Positions 42,974 through 51,448 of a DNA stretch of 64,000 nucleotides are shown piece after piece. This DNA comes from Saccharopolyspora sp. NFXS83 (GTDB taxonomy: Bacteria > Actinomycetota > Actinomycetes > Mycobacteriales > Pseudonocardiaceae), in contig NZ_JAPFGB010000001.1 of assembly GCF_026241095.1 (NCBI RefSeq), forward strand, positions 124,001 through 188,000. The letters are read 5' to 3'. The first letter of the stretch is position 1. Each line of letters opens with the position of its first letter. The translations under genes and the position numbers were made by a program. The notes under the pieces were generated by a model. It was given only the letters and a program-made list of their open reading frames with translations. It was not told the DNA's origin and searched no databases.

Positions 42974-43343
42974 GCTGAACTCCGGCCACTGCGCCTGAGG
43001 TGGATCAGTGATGACCGCTCCTCTCCTCCCGAAGCGCGAGGTGGCGTTCGGCCGAACGCGAATTCAGCCGAATGCGGTGCGTCCGCGGTCGCCGGTCGCC
43101 GTTCATTCTCGACCCGGCCGGGCTAAACCAGTCACCGCTGACCGGGTGGTCGCGCTCGGCGAGCGGCGGTGGAAACATCGGTCCCCCTCGCGGGGCGTTC
43201 GATTCAGCGGAGATCTTCACGAATCCCACCGCCGGATCGGGCCATTCCGGCACCAACTCACTCGTTCGGGCTAACGATTGTGTGGCTGGTGAAGCATTCG
43301 AGGCAGATCCGCCCGCCTGAAACTCCCTAGAAAGGAACCCAAA
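42974..43343. other. Intergenic, promoter region of the Crp-like gene
   Basis: 370 bp without a gene. A purine-rich GGAGGAGAGGAG stretch on the minus strand just before the Crp frame is the only notable signal. Confidence 0.45.
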
Positions 43344-43370
43344 GCGGCGGCCACCACCCGTGACCGCCGC
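43344..43370 (-). terminator. Hairpin terminator after the NmrA-like gene
   Basis: GCGGCGGcCAC...GTGaCCGCCGC stem with one mismatch, beginning 12 bp beyond the NmrA-like stop on the minus strand. Confidence 0.6.
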
Positions 43371-43382
43371 CGGTTGATCGGG

Positions 43383-44192
43383 TTACGACAACTCCGCCAG
43401 ATGGGCGCGGGCGAATTCGCGGAAGGACCGCGGCGGCCGTCCCAGGATCTCCGCGGCGGTCGCGGTCGAACAGTCCTCCGCGCCGTCGCGAATACCGGCG
43501 TCGACCGCCCCCAAGGCCGCCGCGAACGATTCCGGCATCCCCGTGGCGCGGAACATTTCGGCGCGCTCGGCGACGCTCACCGCACGATGCCGGATCCGGC
43601 GACCGGTGACCTCGCTGAGCACCTCGGCGACCTCCGGGTACGACAGCGCCTCCGGCCCGGTGAGCAGGTGCTCGCCTTCCGGGGCGGGGCCGGTGAGCAA
43701 CCGGGCGGCGACCGCGGCGATGTCCTCGGCGTCGATCCAGCCGAGCCTGCCGTCGCCTGCCGCGCTGACGAGCTCGTCGTGCTCGCGCAGGCCGACGGCC
43801 AGCGGGTGGTCCCCGAGCACGTTCTGCATGAAGCCCGATGGCCGCAGCACCGCGGACTCCGGCATCCGCCGCACCGCCCGCACCAGCTCGTCCACCCCCG
43901 GCGCTCCGGGCAGCACGATGAGCGAACCCAGCAGCACCACCCGGCGCACCCCGGCGGCGGTCGCCTCCGCCAGGAACGGCGCGACGAGCCGCATCGGTTC
44001 GAGCTCGGCCAGCGGCGGCACCAGGTACGCGGCCCGGACGCCCGCGAGCGCGGGCCGGAAGGTCGCGGGGTCGTTCCAGTCGAACCGGACCTGGCCGGGG
44101 CCGGGGTTGCGGGAGGCGACCCTGGCCTCCGGCAGCAGCCGGGACAGCGGGCGGCCGGTCTTGCCGGTTCCGCCGGTCAGCAGCACCGTCAT
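43383..44192 (-). CDS. NmrA/SDR-like NAD(P)-binding protein
   Basis: 269 residues with a Rossmann motif at the start (MTVLLTGGTGKTGRPL, GxxGxxG) and an atypical-SDR body (LRPSGFMQNVLGD, WIDAEDIAAVAARLL, YPEVAEVLSEVTGR) typical of NmrA-like quinone oxidoreductase QorB-type proteins. Its ATG overlaps the stop of the SnoaL gene (ATGA), so both are made together. Probably a redox sensor or small-molecule reductase. Confidence 0.83.
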   Translation of the reverse strand: MTVLLTGGTGKTGRPLSRLLPEARVASRNPGPGQVRFDWNDPATFRPALAGVRAAYLVPPLAELEPMRLVAPFLAEATAAGVRRVVLLGSLIVLPGAPGVDELVRAVRRMPESAVLRPSGFMQNVLGDHPLAVGLREHDELVSAAGDGRLGWIDAEDIAAVAARLLTGPAPEGEHLLTGPEALSYPEVAEVLSEVTGRRIRHRAVSVAERAEMFRATGMPESFAAALGAVDAGIRDGAEDCSTATAAEILGRPPRSFREFARAHLAELS

Positions 44193-44629
44193 GCCCGCGC
44201 CTCCAGCGATTCGACCAGCGCGGGCAGCTCCCCGGCTGCCTGCGCCGCCAGCACCGGGCTCCAGTAGTCCCGGTAGTGGGTGATCAGCCCGTCCCGCACG
44301 GTCAGCACCGCGATGTAGTGCATGACGTACGGCTCGCCGGTGCGCACGGTGCGGCCGTGCGCGGTGAACTCGGCGATCACCTTCTCCGGGTCGGTCGTCT
44401 CGTGCAGCTCGTAGGCGGGGAAACCGGTGATGTCCACGCGGTCCGGGTAGCCGTCGAGGTACTCGCGCATCCCGTCGCGCCCGTCGACGCGGGCGGGCGT
44501 GCCCGCGGCGAACGGGGCTTCGAAGACGATGTCCGGCGCGAACAGGTCGATCGCGCCGGCCATGTCCTTGGCCAGCAGCAGTGTGGTGAACCGGTCGATC
44601 ACGTCGGCCGGTGTGGTCGGGGTGGTCAC
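44189..44629 (-). CDS. SnoaL-like / NTF2-fold protein
   Basis: 146 residues of the SnoaL_2 or nuclear-transport-factor-2 fold (DVIDRFTTLLLAKDMAGAIDLFAPDIVFE; DGLITHYRDYWSP). GTG at 44629 is chosen because GGAGGAGCG lies upstream. These proteins act as isomerases, cyclases or hydrolases on hydrophobic substrates. Coupled to the NmrA-like gene; a XRE regulator of the MmyB type is transcribed divergently 126 bp away and likely controls the pair. Confidence 0.8.
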   Translation of the reverse strand: MTTPTTPADVIDRFTTLLLAKDMAGAIDLFAPDIVFEAPFAAGTPARVDGRDGMREYLDGYPDRVDITGFPAYELHETTDPEKVIAEFTAHGRTVRTGEPYVMHYIAVLTVRDGLITHYRDYWSPVLAAQAAGELPALVESLEARA

Positions 44630-44754
44630 GGGTCGCTCCTCCGCGTCGGTGTCGCCGTCCACGTTCGGCGCGGCGGCGTGGCGCGGGAACGTCCGGTTCA
44701 GCCCCGGACCGGCGGTCCGTGGATGGCGGCCGGAGTCCGTGCCAGGCTGGCTCG

Positions 44755-45582
44755 GTGAGCAAACGGGACCTCGGCGATTTCCTGCGCACCAGGCGCGAAG
44801 CGCGCACGCCCGCGGCGGCCGGCCTGCCCCCGGGGCAGCGCAGGCGCACCCCCGGTCTGCGGCGCGAGGAGGTCGCGGTGCTGGCCGGGGTGTCGGCGAA
44901 CTACTACGAGCGGCTGGAGCAGGCCCGCGGTCCGCATCCTTCGCCGCAGGTGCTGGACGCGCTGGCCGCCGCGCTGGGCATGTCCGCGACCGAGCGGGAG
45001 CACCTGGCCAGGCTCGCCGAGCACGCCCCGGCGCGCTCCGATCCGCCGGAGGAGCTGCCGTCGGCCGTGCGGCGGCTGCTGGATCGGCTCGGGACGGTGC
45101 CCGCCTACGTGCTCAACGCCCGCCACGACGTGCTCGCGTGGAACCCGGCCGCCGCGGCGCTGCTGGTGGACTTCGCCGCGCTGCCCGCGCCGGAGCGCAA
45201 CATCCTCCGGCTGGCGATGAGCGGGGGCCCGCTGCGCTGCGAACCGTCCGGGGACGGCTTCACCAGGCAGGCGGCCTCCGAGCTGCGGCAGGCGTCCGCG
45301 CGCTACCCCGCGGACCGGCGGCTCGGCGAGCTGGTGCGGGATTTCGCCGCGCACAGCCCGGAATTCGCCGCGCACTGGCGGGACCAGGAGCTGGGCGTCG
45401 GCGAGGCCGTGCCCAAGCGCATCCGGCATCCCCGGCTCGGCCTGGTCGAGCTGGAGATCCTGGAACTGCGCGTGCCCGGCCACGACCACCGGGTGGTGCT
45501 GCTGACCGCCGAACCGGGGTCCGCGTCGGCCGCGAAGCTCGACGCCCTCCAGGCCGGGCCGCGGCTGCGCGCCGTGCCGTGA
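44755..45582 (+). CDS. XRE regulator with MmyB-like ligand domain
   Basis: 275 residues. Helix-turn-helix with the characteristic RRTPGLRREEVAVLAGVSANYY (~30-51) and YERLEQARG, then the MmyB-like PAS-related domain (VPAYVLNARHDVLAWNPAAAALL; RFAAHSPEFAAHW-type stretch; HPRLGLVELEILELRVPG). MmyB domains bind fatty acids or similar ligands. GTG at 44755 gives the normal family start. Divergent from the SnoaL/NmrA pair, which is the usual regulator-target arrangement in this family. Confidence 0.88.
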   Translation: MSKRDLGDFLRTRREARTPAAAGLPPGQRRRTPGLRREEVAVLAGVSANYYERLEQARGPHPSPQVLDALAAALGMSATEREHLARLAEHAPARSDPPEELPSAVRRLLDRLGTVPAYVLNARHDVLAWNPAAAALLVDFAALPAPERNILRLAMSGGPLRCEPSGDGFTRQAASELRQASARYPADRRLGELVRDFAAHSPEFAAHWRDQELGVGEAVPKRIRHPRLGLVELEILELRVPGHDHRVVLLTAEPGSASAAKLDALQAGPRLRAVP

Positions 45583-45662
45583 TCGATCGTTCCCGCGCGC
45601 GTCCCCTCGCCGAGCCGGTTCTTGGGTGATCATGGGGGTTCGGGCGGGAACGGGGAGGGCGG

Positions 45663-46301
45663 ATGGCCGACATCGATGCGGGACCGGGCGAGAGCGCCGG
45701 TCTCGAAGGCGCAGCGCGGCGGCCCGGTGACCTGGTCGCGCGGGTGCTCACCGAGGTGTTCTCCCCGGCGGTGATCGTCCTGCTGCTGCCGATCGCCGTG
45801 GCCTGGCGCGCGACGCACTCGCCGGGACCCGCGCTGGGCTGGGGCGTGTTCGTCGCGCTCACCAGCAGCGTGCTGCCGATGGCGGGGATCGTCGCGGGCT
45901 CCCGGCTGGGCTGGTGGGACGGCCACCACGTGCGCGATCGGGAGGGCAGGCTGGTGCCGTTCGGGCTGCTGATCGTGCTCAGCTCGCTCGGCCTGGTCGT
46001 GCTGGTGCTCGCGGGCGCGCCGCGGCTGATGGTGGCGCTGGACGTGGCGATGCTGTCGGCGCTGCTGGTCGTCGGCCTGATCACGGTGTGGTGGAAGGTC
46101 TCGGTGCACGCCGCCGTGGCGGCGGGAGCGACGGCGATCCTGGCCGTGGTGTTCTCGGTGTGGCTGCTGCTGCTGTGGCTGCTGACGGCGGCGGTGGGGT
46201 GGTCGCGGGTCAGGCTCGGCGACCACACCCCCGCGCAGGTGGCCGTCGGCGCCGTCATCGGCGTCGCGGCGGGCGCGGCCGGTTATCTCCTGGTCATGTG
46301 A
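45663..46301 (+). CDS. PAP2-like integral membrane protein
   Basis: 212 residues, six predicted membrane helices. Late segments VSVHAAVAAGATAIL and WSRVRLGDHTPAQVAVGAVIG resemble the second and third phosphatase motifs of the PAP2 family (SxxH and SRxxxxxHxxxD). The first motif (KxxxxxxRP) is represented only by REGRLVPFG, so catalytic competence is uncertain. ATG at 45663. Confidence 0.68.
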   Translation: MADIDAGPGESAGLEGAARRPGDLVARVLTEVFSPAVIVLLLPIAVAWRATHSPGPALGWGVFVALTSSVLPMAGIVAGSRLGWWDGHHVRDREGRLVPFGLLIVLSSLGLVVLVLAGAPRLMVALDVAMLSALLVVGLITVWWKVSVHAAVAAGATAILAVVFSVWLLLLWLLTAAVGWSRVRLGDHTPAQVAVGAVIGVAAGAAGYLLVM

Positions 46302-46314
46302 GGCCGCCCGCGCG

Positions 46315-46941
46315 TCAGAGCGGGACCTCCGCGTGGACGAGCTCACCGCGCACGGCCTCGGCCGCCCCGCCGGTGGCCTCGGCGAGCCACACGTCGAAGG
46401 CGTCGAGCTCCTGCTCCGGGACCTGGACCACGAACCTGACGTGCTCCGAGTAGTCCACATCGGACACCAGGAATCCCTGCGATCGCAGGTCGTTCTCCAG
46501 CTTCCCCGCCACCAGGTAGTCCACGGCGGTCGACATCAGCCGCATCGGGCGCAGTTCGGCGAGCGCCACGTGATCCAACGCCGCCGAGACGGCCCCGCCG
46601 TAGGCGCGCACCAGGCCGCCCGCGCCGAGCAGCGTGCCGCCGAAGTACCGCGACACCACCGCGACCACGTGCGTGATCTCGTTGTGCCGCAGCACTTCCA
46701 GCATCGGCACCCCGGCCGTGCCGCCCGGCTCGCCGTCGTCGCTGGAGCGCTGGGTCCGGCCGTCCGCGCCCAGCACGTAGGCCGAGCAGTGGTGCCGCGC
46801 GTCGTGGTGCAGCCTGCGCCGCTGCGCGATGAACTCCCGCGCCTGCTCCTCCGACTCGGCTCGGGACAGCGCGCAGAGGAACCGGGACCGCTTGATCTCC
46901 AGCTCGAATTCGCCTGATCGCCGGATTGCGCGCACCCGCAC
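46315..46941 (-). CDS. YigZ/IMPACT-family protein
   Basis: 208 residues with the UPF0029 N-terminal domain (KRSRFLCALSRAESEEQAREFI; DARHHCSAYVLG; SSDDGEPGGTAGVPML; RYFGGTLLGAGGLVRAYG) and the DUF1949 C-terminal domain. GTG at 46941. Bacterial members bind nucleic acid and may act in translation control; the precise role is unsettled. Convergent with the PAP2-like gene with only 13 bp between stops. Confidence 0.88.
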   Translation of the reverse strand: MRVRAIRRSGEFELEIKRSRFLCALSRAESEEQAREFIAQRRRLHHDARHHCSAYVLGADGRTQRSSDDGEPGGTAGVPMLEVLRHNEITHVVAVVSRYFGGTLLGAGGLVRAYGGAVSAALDHVALAELRPMRLMSTAVDYLVAGKLENDLRSQGFLVSDVDYSEHVRFVVQVPEQELDAFDVWLAEATGGAAEAVRGELVHAEVPL

Positions 46942-47119
46942 CCCTTCCCATTCGCAACGCTTCTACCTGCAGTTATGGTGACCTCGATCACCTGAACACG
47001 CTCGATTCCCGTGATCCGGGCCGGTGCGCGAGGTCGATACCGCAGGTCACGGTATTCATGTGGACGTCACTCGGACGCGGTTTTCCGTTCCGCCGCCACG
47101 ACACGTAACGTCCTCCCTC

Positions 47120-47323
47120 ATGGAGCAGTCATCGAGTCCGCTGGAGCCTGGCACGCGGGTGCGTGCCTCGTTCGGCCGGTTCCGCGATCAGGTCGGCACG
47201 GTGGTTGAGACGGCATCGGGACTTCCCGAGGTCTTCGACGGCCCAGTGCTGTGGGTCCGGTTCGACGGCAGCGAGGAGCCGGGCCTGGTAGCGGGCCGCT
47301 TCCTGGAGGAAGCAGCCGCCTGA
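47120..47323 (+). CDS. Small hypothetical protein, KOW-like
   Basis: 67 residues. GTRVRASFGRFRDQVGTVVETASG followed by VLWVRFDGSEEPGLV suggests a single beta-barrel of the KOW/SH3 type. ATG at 47120; the upstream TCCTCC is not a ribosome site in this orientation. Isolated gene; function unknown. Confidence 0.55.
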   Translation: MEQSSSPLEPGTRVRASFGRFRDQVGTVVETASGLPEVFDGPVLWVRFDGSEEPGLVAGRFLEEAAA

Positions 47324-47416
47324 CCTCCGAACGCCGGCCTCCCGCAACGGTCGGCGGCGGAACCTCCCGGCCCGCGCACGCCGAATCCGGCGAGCCACGA
47401 GCCGGGCGCCCCGGAG

Positions 47417-48538
47417 TCACCCCCAGATCTGCTCGGCCGCGCGCACGACCAGGCTCAGCTTCGCCACTTCCTGTTCGTAGCTCAGGGCGTTGCCCTCCTG
47501 GGTGGAGGCGAAGCCGCACTGCGGCGACAGGCACAGCTGGTCCAGGTCGACGTAGCGGGACGCCTCGTCGACGCGCCGCTTGAGGTCGTCGACGGACTCC
47601 AGCTCGGCGCTCTTGGTGGTGACCAGCCCGAGCACGACGTGCTTGCCCTTCGGCACGAAGCGCAGCGGCGCGAACCCGCCGGAGCGGGCGTCGTCGAACT
47701 CCAGGAAGAACCCGTCCACGTCGAGCTGGTTGAACAGGGCTTCGGCGACGAAGTCGTAGCCGCCCTCGGCCACCCACGACGAGCGGTAGTTCCCGCGGCA
47801 CAGGTGCGTGGTCACGGCCATCGACGCGGGCCGGTCCCGGATCGAGGCGTTGATCAGCTCGATGGTGCGCAGGTGCTCGTGCTCGGCGTCGTCGCCGCGG
47901 GCGGCGAGCTGCTCGCGCTGCTTCGGGTCGTTCAAGTAGGCGAGGCTGGTGTCGTCGAGCTGCAGGTAGTGGCAGCCCAGCCCGGCCAGCGCGTGCACCT
48001 CGGCGCGGTAGGCGGCGGCGAGGTCGGCGCGGAACTCGGCGAGGTCCGGGTACACCTCCGGGTCGATCGAGGCGCGACCCCCTCGGTAGAGCACCATGCC
48101 CGGCGACGGGATGGTCAGCTTCGGCGTGGCGGTCCGGGCGCGGTCGGCGAGCGCCTTGAACGCGCCCTCGAAGATCGTGTGGTCGAGGCCGATCTTCTCA
48201 TCGATCCGCATGTCGGGGGTGGCGAACTCGACGTCCCCGTCGGCGTTGTGGAACCGCACGGTCAGCGAGGAGTCCTCGACCCGGTTGATGCCGCGCAGCT
48301 GGTACAGGAAGTCCATGTGCCAGGACGCGCGGCGGAATTCGCCGTCGGTGGCGCTGGAGAGGCCGATCTCCTCCTGCATGGCCACGACGTCGGTGATGGC
48401 CTCGTCCTCGATCCGCTCCAGCTCGGCGGCGTCGATGCGCCCGGCGGTGAACTCGTCGCGGGCCGCCAGCAGGTGGGGTGGGCGGAGGAGGCTGCCGACG
48501 TGGTCGGCGCGGAACGGTGGGGCTACGCGAGGACTCAT
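47417..48538 (-). CDS. MetE-like cobalamin-independent methionine synthase family II protein
   Basis: 373 residues corresponding to the C-terminal catalytic half of MetE, as in Bacillus YxjG/YxjH. It starts PPFRADHVGSLLRP. Zinc ligands are visible in THLCRGNYRSS (His, Cys) and CLSPQCGFAS (Cys); LDDTSLAYL is in the substrate region. It probably transfers a methyl group to homocysteine or a related thiol. No SAM or cobalamin riboswitch was recognised in the 184 bp upstream, which it shares with the divergent FAD monooxygenase. Confidence 0.87.
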   Translation of the reverse strand: MSPRVAPPFRADHVGSLLRPPHLLAARDEFTAGRIDAAELERIEDEAITDVVAMQEEIGLSSATDGEFRRASWHMDFLYQLRGINRVEDSSLTVRFHNADGDVEFATPDMRIDEKIGLDHTIFEGAFKALADRARTATPKLTIPSPGMVLYRGGRASIDPEVYPDLAEFRADLAAAYRAEVHALAGLGCHYLQLDDTSLAYLNDPKQREQLAARGDDAEHEHLRTIELINASIRDRPASMAVTTHLCRGNYRSSWVAEGGYDFVAEALFNQLDVDGFFLEFDDARSGGFAPLRFVPKGKHVVLGLVTTKSAELESVDDLKRRVDEASRYVDLDQLCLSPQCGFASTQEGNALSYEQEVAKLSLVVRAAEQIWG

Positions 48539-48722
48539 GCCCCGGCAACCTACTTCCCCGCGGAGCGGGTGACCGCACCCCGCTGTCGCCCAGTGGATTA
48601 CCCTCGCGCATTACTCCATTCGAGAGATGTTCATCACTGTATGTGAGGAGCGACAACTCGGATCCGCCGGACGCTTGGGTAAAATCGGCGAGCCAGCCAG
48701 CTTCGCAGGACGGATGGATACG

Positions 48723-49853
48723 ATGCGCGTTCTCGTCATCGGAGCCGGGATCGGTGGTCTCGCGGTGGCCAAAGGTCTCATCGACGCCGGTCACGACGTT
48801 GCGGTCTTCGAGCACGCGGACGCGCTACGCGACGGTGGCGCCGCGGTGACCGTGTGGAGCAACGGAACCGCCGCGCTCGGCCAGCTCGGCGTCACTCTGG
48901 AGGATGTCGGGCGCCCGCTGCACTCCTTGAAGTCCATCACCGACACCGGGCGGCTGCTGTGGGAAGCCGACCTGGCCGATGTCACCGAACGCCTCGGCTC
49001 GCCCACCATCGAAACCCCGCGCCGCCTGCTCACCGGCAAGATCGCCGCGGCGCTGCCCGCGCACGCGCTGCACTTCGGCCGCCGCTGCATCGCCGTCACC
49101 GAGACCCCCGAGCGGGTCATCGTGGACTTCGCCGACGGCACCAGCGCCGAAGGCGACGTGCTGATCGGCGCCGACGGGCAGCGGTCCGTGGTGCGCCGCG
49201 AAGTGCTCGGCGGCAGTCCCGCGCGTCTGACCGGCTGGGCCAGCTGGCAAGGCCTCACCCGCAGCGAGCTGCCGGTGGCGCACGGGCACCAGACCGTGAA
49301 CATCGCTGGCCGCGTGGCGCACTGCGGTTTCATCCCCGCCGGTGACGGGCTGCTGCACTGGTGGTTCGACCTGCCGTGGCGGGAAGGCGACACCCCGCTG
49401 TCGTTGCGGGACCTGCGCCGCATGTTCGCCGGCTGGGCGGACCCCGTGCGCCCGCTGCTGGCCGAGGTTGGGCCGGACGACCTCGGTTTCTTCCCGCACA
49501 TCCGCCACGTCGTGCCCCGCGTCTGGGGCGGAGCGCGCAGCACGCTGCTCGGCGACGCGGTGCACGCGATGCCGCCCGCGGTGGCGCAGGCCGCGAACCA
49601 GACGCTGGAGGACGCCTGGCTGCTCTCGCACCGGCTCGCCGAGGTGGAGGGCGCGCCGGAGGAGGCCCTGCGGGCCTACGAGCAGGAGCGGCGTTCCCGC
49701 GTGCTCAAGGTCTCGCGCACCGCCGCGTTCACCTCCGCGCAGCGCAGCACCCCGCTGCAGCGCGTCGGCAGGCTCCCGAAGTGGATCGCCACCCGCAGCC
49801 AGGTCGCCTCGCTGCGCTCGGGCAGCACCGTCCTCCGCCCCGTTCCTGCCTGA
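48723..49853 (+). CDS. FAD-dependent monooxygenase (PHBH fold)
   Basis: 376 residues. Class A flavoprotein hydroxylase motifs: GAGIGGLAVAKGL (FAD ADP-binding), LIGADGQRSVVRR (DG motif) and GDAVHAMPPAVAQAANQTLED (GD motif). It resembles zeaxanthin-epoxidase/salicylate-hydroxylase-like enzymes; substrate unknown. ATG at 48723 has GGATGG upstream; an in-frame ATG three codons earlier is also possible. Confidence 0.88.
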   Translation: MRVLVIGAGIGGLAVAKGLIDAGHDVAVFEHADALRDGGAAVTVWSNGTAALGQLGVTLEDVGRPLHSLKSITDTGRLLWEADLADVTERLGSPTIETPRRLLTGKIAAALPAHALHFGRRCIAVTETPERVIVDFADGTSAEGDVLIGADGQRSVVRREVLGGSPARLTGWASWQGLTRSELPVAHGHQTVNIAGRVAHCGFIPAGDGLLHWWFDLPWREGDTPLSLRDLRRMFAGWADPVRPLLAEVGPDDLGFFPHIRHVVPRVWGGARSTLLGDAVHAMPPAVAQAANQTLEDAWLLSHRLAEVEGAPEEALRAYEQERRSRVLKVSRTAAFTSAQRSTPLQRVGRLPKWIATRSQVASLRSGSTVLRPVPA

Positions 49854-49855
49854 GC

Positions 49856-50257
49856 TCACGCGTTCGTGCTGTGAGTTCCCTCGTGGTGGCGCTGGAAGTC
49901 GATCAACGCGTCGAGCCGGGCGGCGGGTAGTTCGACCCCCAAGCCGGGGAGGAGCCTGCCCAGGGACTCGGGGGCGATGGTGGTGCTCTCCCGGGGGGCG
50001 GTCGGGCGCTCCACCGTGGACGTCCGGCCCCCCAGGCGGTTTCACCGGCTCGTCGGCGATCACGTCGAGTCCGTGGCCGGGGTGCGGTCCGAGGATCGCG
50101 TCGATGTTCTCGAACGGGATCGTGCGCACGTGCGCTTCGTGCAGGCCCCGCAGCGCTTCCGCCGACGGAGGCAGTCGCGGCTGGTCGATCCGGCGCAGGT
50201 AGGCCTCGACGTCGAGGGAGCCGGTGGACCACGGGTCGTCGGTGCTGTCGTGTTCAC
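49856..50257 (-). pseudogene. Remnant of an arylamine N-acetyltransferase
   Basis: The N-terminal piece reads LDVEAYLRRIDQPRLPPSAE, LRGLHEAHVRTIPFENIDAIL and GPHPGHGLD, a clear NAT start. It then jumps to SLGRLLPGLGVELPAARLDA and LIDFQRHHEGTHSTNA-stop, the NAT C terminus. About 130 central residues, including the catalytic Cys-His-Asp, are missing, and the frame changes between the pieces. This is a deletion remnant, not a gene. Confidence 0.72.
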
Positions 50258-50311
50258 GGCATCGATGCTGAACTTTCGAGTCCGCTGCGAGTCAACCCGC
50301 TCCGGACGTGC

Positions 50312-50346
50312 GAAAGCCCGCTCGACGCGAGGTCGAGCGGGCTTTC
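50312..50346. terminator. Hairpin terminator after the aldo/keto reductase gene
   Basis: 15-bp perfect stem GAAAGCCCGCTCGAC / GTCGAGCGGGCTTTC with a 5-nt loop, 14 bp from the reductase stop. The A-tract/T-tract flanks make it look like a bidirectional rho-independent terminator. Confidence 0.8.
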
Positions 50347-50360
50347 CGGCCGCTGCGGGA

Positions 50361-51191
50361 TCAGGCGCCGAGGACGTCCGGGTCCGGGCCGACGCGGGTC
50401 CCGGTGTCCAGGCCCGCGATGACCGCGAGGTCGTCGTCGGCGAGCTCGAAGTCGAACACCTGGATGTTCTCCCGGATGCGCGACGGTGTCGCCGACTTCG
50501 GGATGACCACGTTGCCGAGCTGGATGTGCCAGCGCAGCACGATCTGCGCGGGGCTCTTGCCGTACTTCTCCGCCAGCGAACCCAGCGTCGGGTCCTCCAG
50601 CAGTCCCTTGCCCTGGCCGATCGGGCTCCACGCCTCGGTGAGGATGCCGTGCTCGCGGTGGAACGCGCGCAGGTCGCCCTGCTGGAGGTTCGGGTGCAGC
50701 TCGATCTGGTTCAGGGCGGGCACCACGTCGGTCTCCTCGAACAACCGGCGCAGGTGCGGGATCTGGAAGTTCGAGACGCCGATGGACTTCGCGCGGCCGT
50801 CGGCGCGCAGCTTCTCGAACGCCTTCCACGTGTCGACGTACTTGTCCTGGCCGGCGGCGGGCCAGTGGATCAAGTACAGGTCGACGTAGTCCAAGCCGAG
50901 CTTGCCGATGCTGTCGTCGAACGCCTTCAGGGTGCTGTCGTAGCCCTGCTGGTCGTTCCACAGCTTGGTGGTGACGAACAGGTCCTCACGCCGCACACCT
51001 GATTCGGCGATCGCCTTGCCGACGCCTTCCTCGTTGCCGTAAACAGCAGCGGTGTCGATGCTGCGGTACCCGGCCTCGATAGCCGTGGCCACCGGCTCGA
51101 TCACTTCGTCCGGCGGCACCTGGAAGACGCCGAAGCCGAGTTGCGGGATCGCCGCGCCGGTGTTGAGGGTGAGGTTCGGAACCTGGGTCAT
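50361..51191 (-). CDS. Aldo/keto reductase (AKR5-type)
   Basis: 276 residues. NADPH-dependent carbonyl reductase with the catalytic tetrad visible: Asp in GYRSIDTAAVYGNE, Tyr in AVYGNE, Lys in VTTKLWN, His in LIHWP. The cofactor-binding C-terminal IPKSATPSRIRENIQVFDF is intact. Resembles 2,5-diketo-D-gluconate reductases. Substrate not determinable. ATG at 51191 with a GGAGGAACG-like region upstream. Confidence 0.92.
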   Translation of the reverse strand: MTQVPNLTLNTGAAIPQLGFGVFQVPPDEVIEPVATAIEAGYRSIDTAAVYGNEEGVGKAIAESGVRREDLFVTTKLWNDQQGYDSTLKAFDDSIGKLGLDYVDLYLIHWPAAGQDKYVDTWKAFEKLRADGRAKSIGVSNFQIPHLRRLFEETDVVPALNQIELHPNLQQGDLRAFHREHGILTEAWSPIGQGKGLLEDPTLGSLAEKYGKSPAQIVLRWHIQLGNVVIPKSATPSRIRENIQVFDFELADDDLAVIAGLDTGTRVGPDPDVLGA

Positions 51192-51397
51192 CTACTCGTT
51201 CCTCCCAAGGGGTCGAACGTTGCCGGGGCATCCGCGACCTCGCCCGCGGATCACCACTCGGTGCAACCCGCCCGCCGGGCCGCGGATTCCCGGTTCGAGG
51301 CGCCCTCCATCACAGCACGCACCCCGACCGGAAGCTATCCGGCGAACCAGCGGCGCCCCTGCCTCCGAGCGGTTTCAGGACCTTCGTCCCGGACGCG

Positions 51398-51434
51398 AAC
51401 GGGGCCGGCCACCGCGTGGGTGACCGGCCCCGTT
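51398..51434 (-). terminator. Hairpin terminator after the MFS gene
   Basis: AACGGGGCCGG / CCGGCCCCGTT 11-bp stem, extended inward by CAC/GTG with a mismatch, 14 bp past the MFS stop on the minus strand. Confidence 0.7.
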
Positions 51435-51448
51435 TCGTTCGAGGGTGC

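Noticed and set aside
48539-48722. SAM or cobalamin riboswitch upstream of the MetE-like gene
   Set aside because: No conserved riboswitch core words or paired elements were recognised in this short divergent region.
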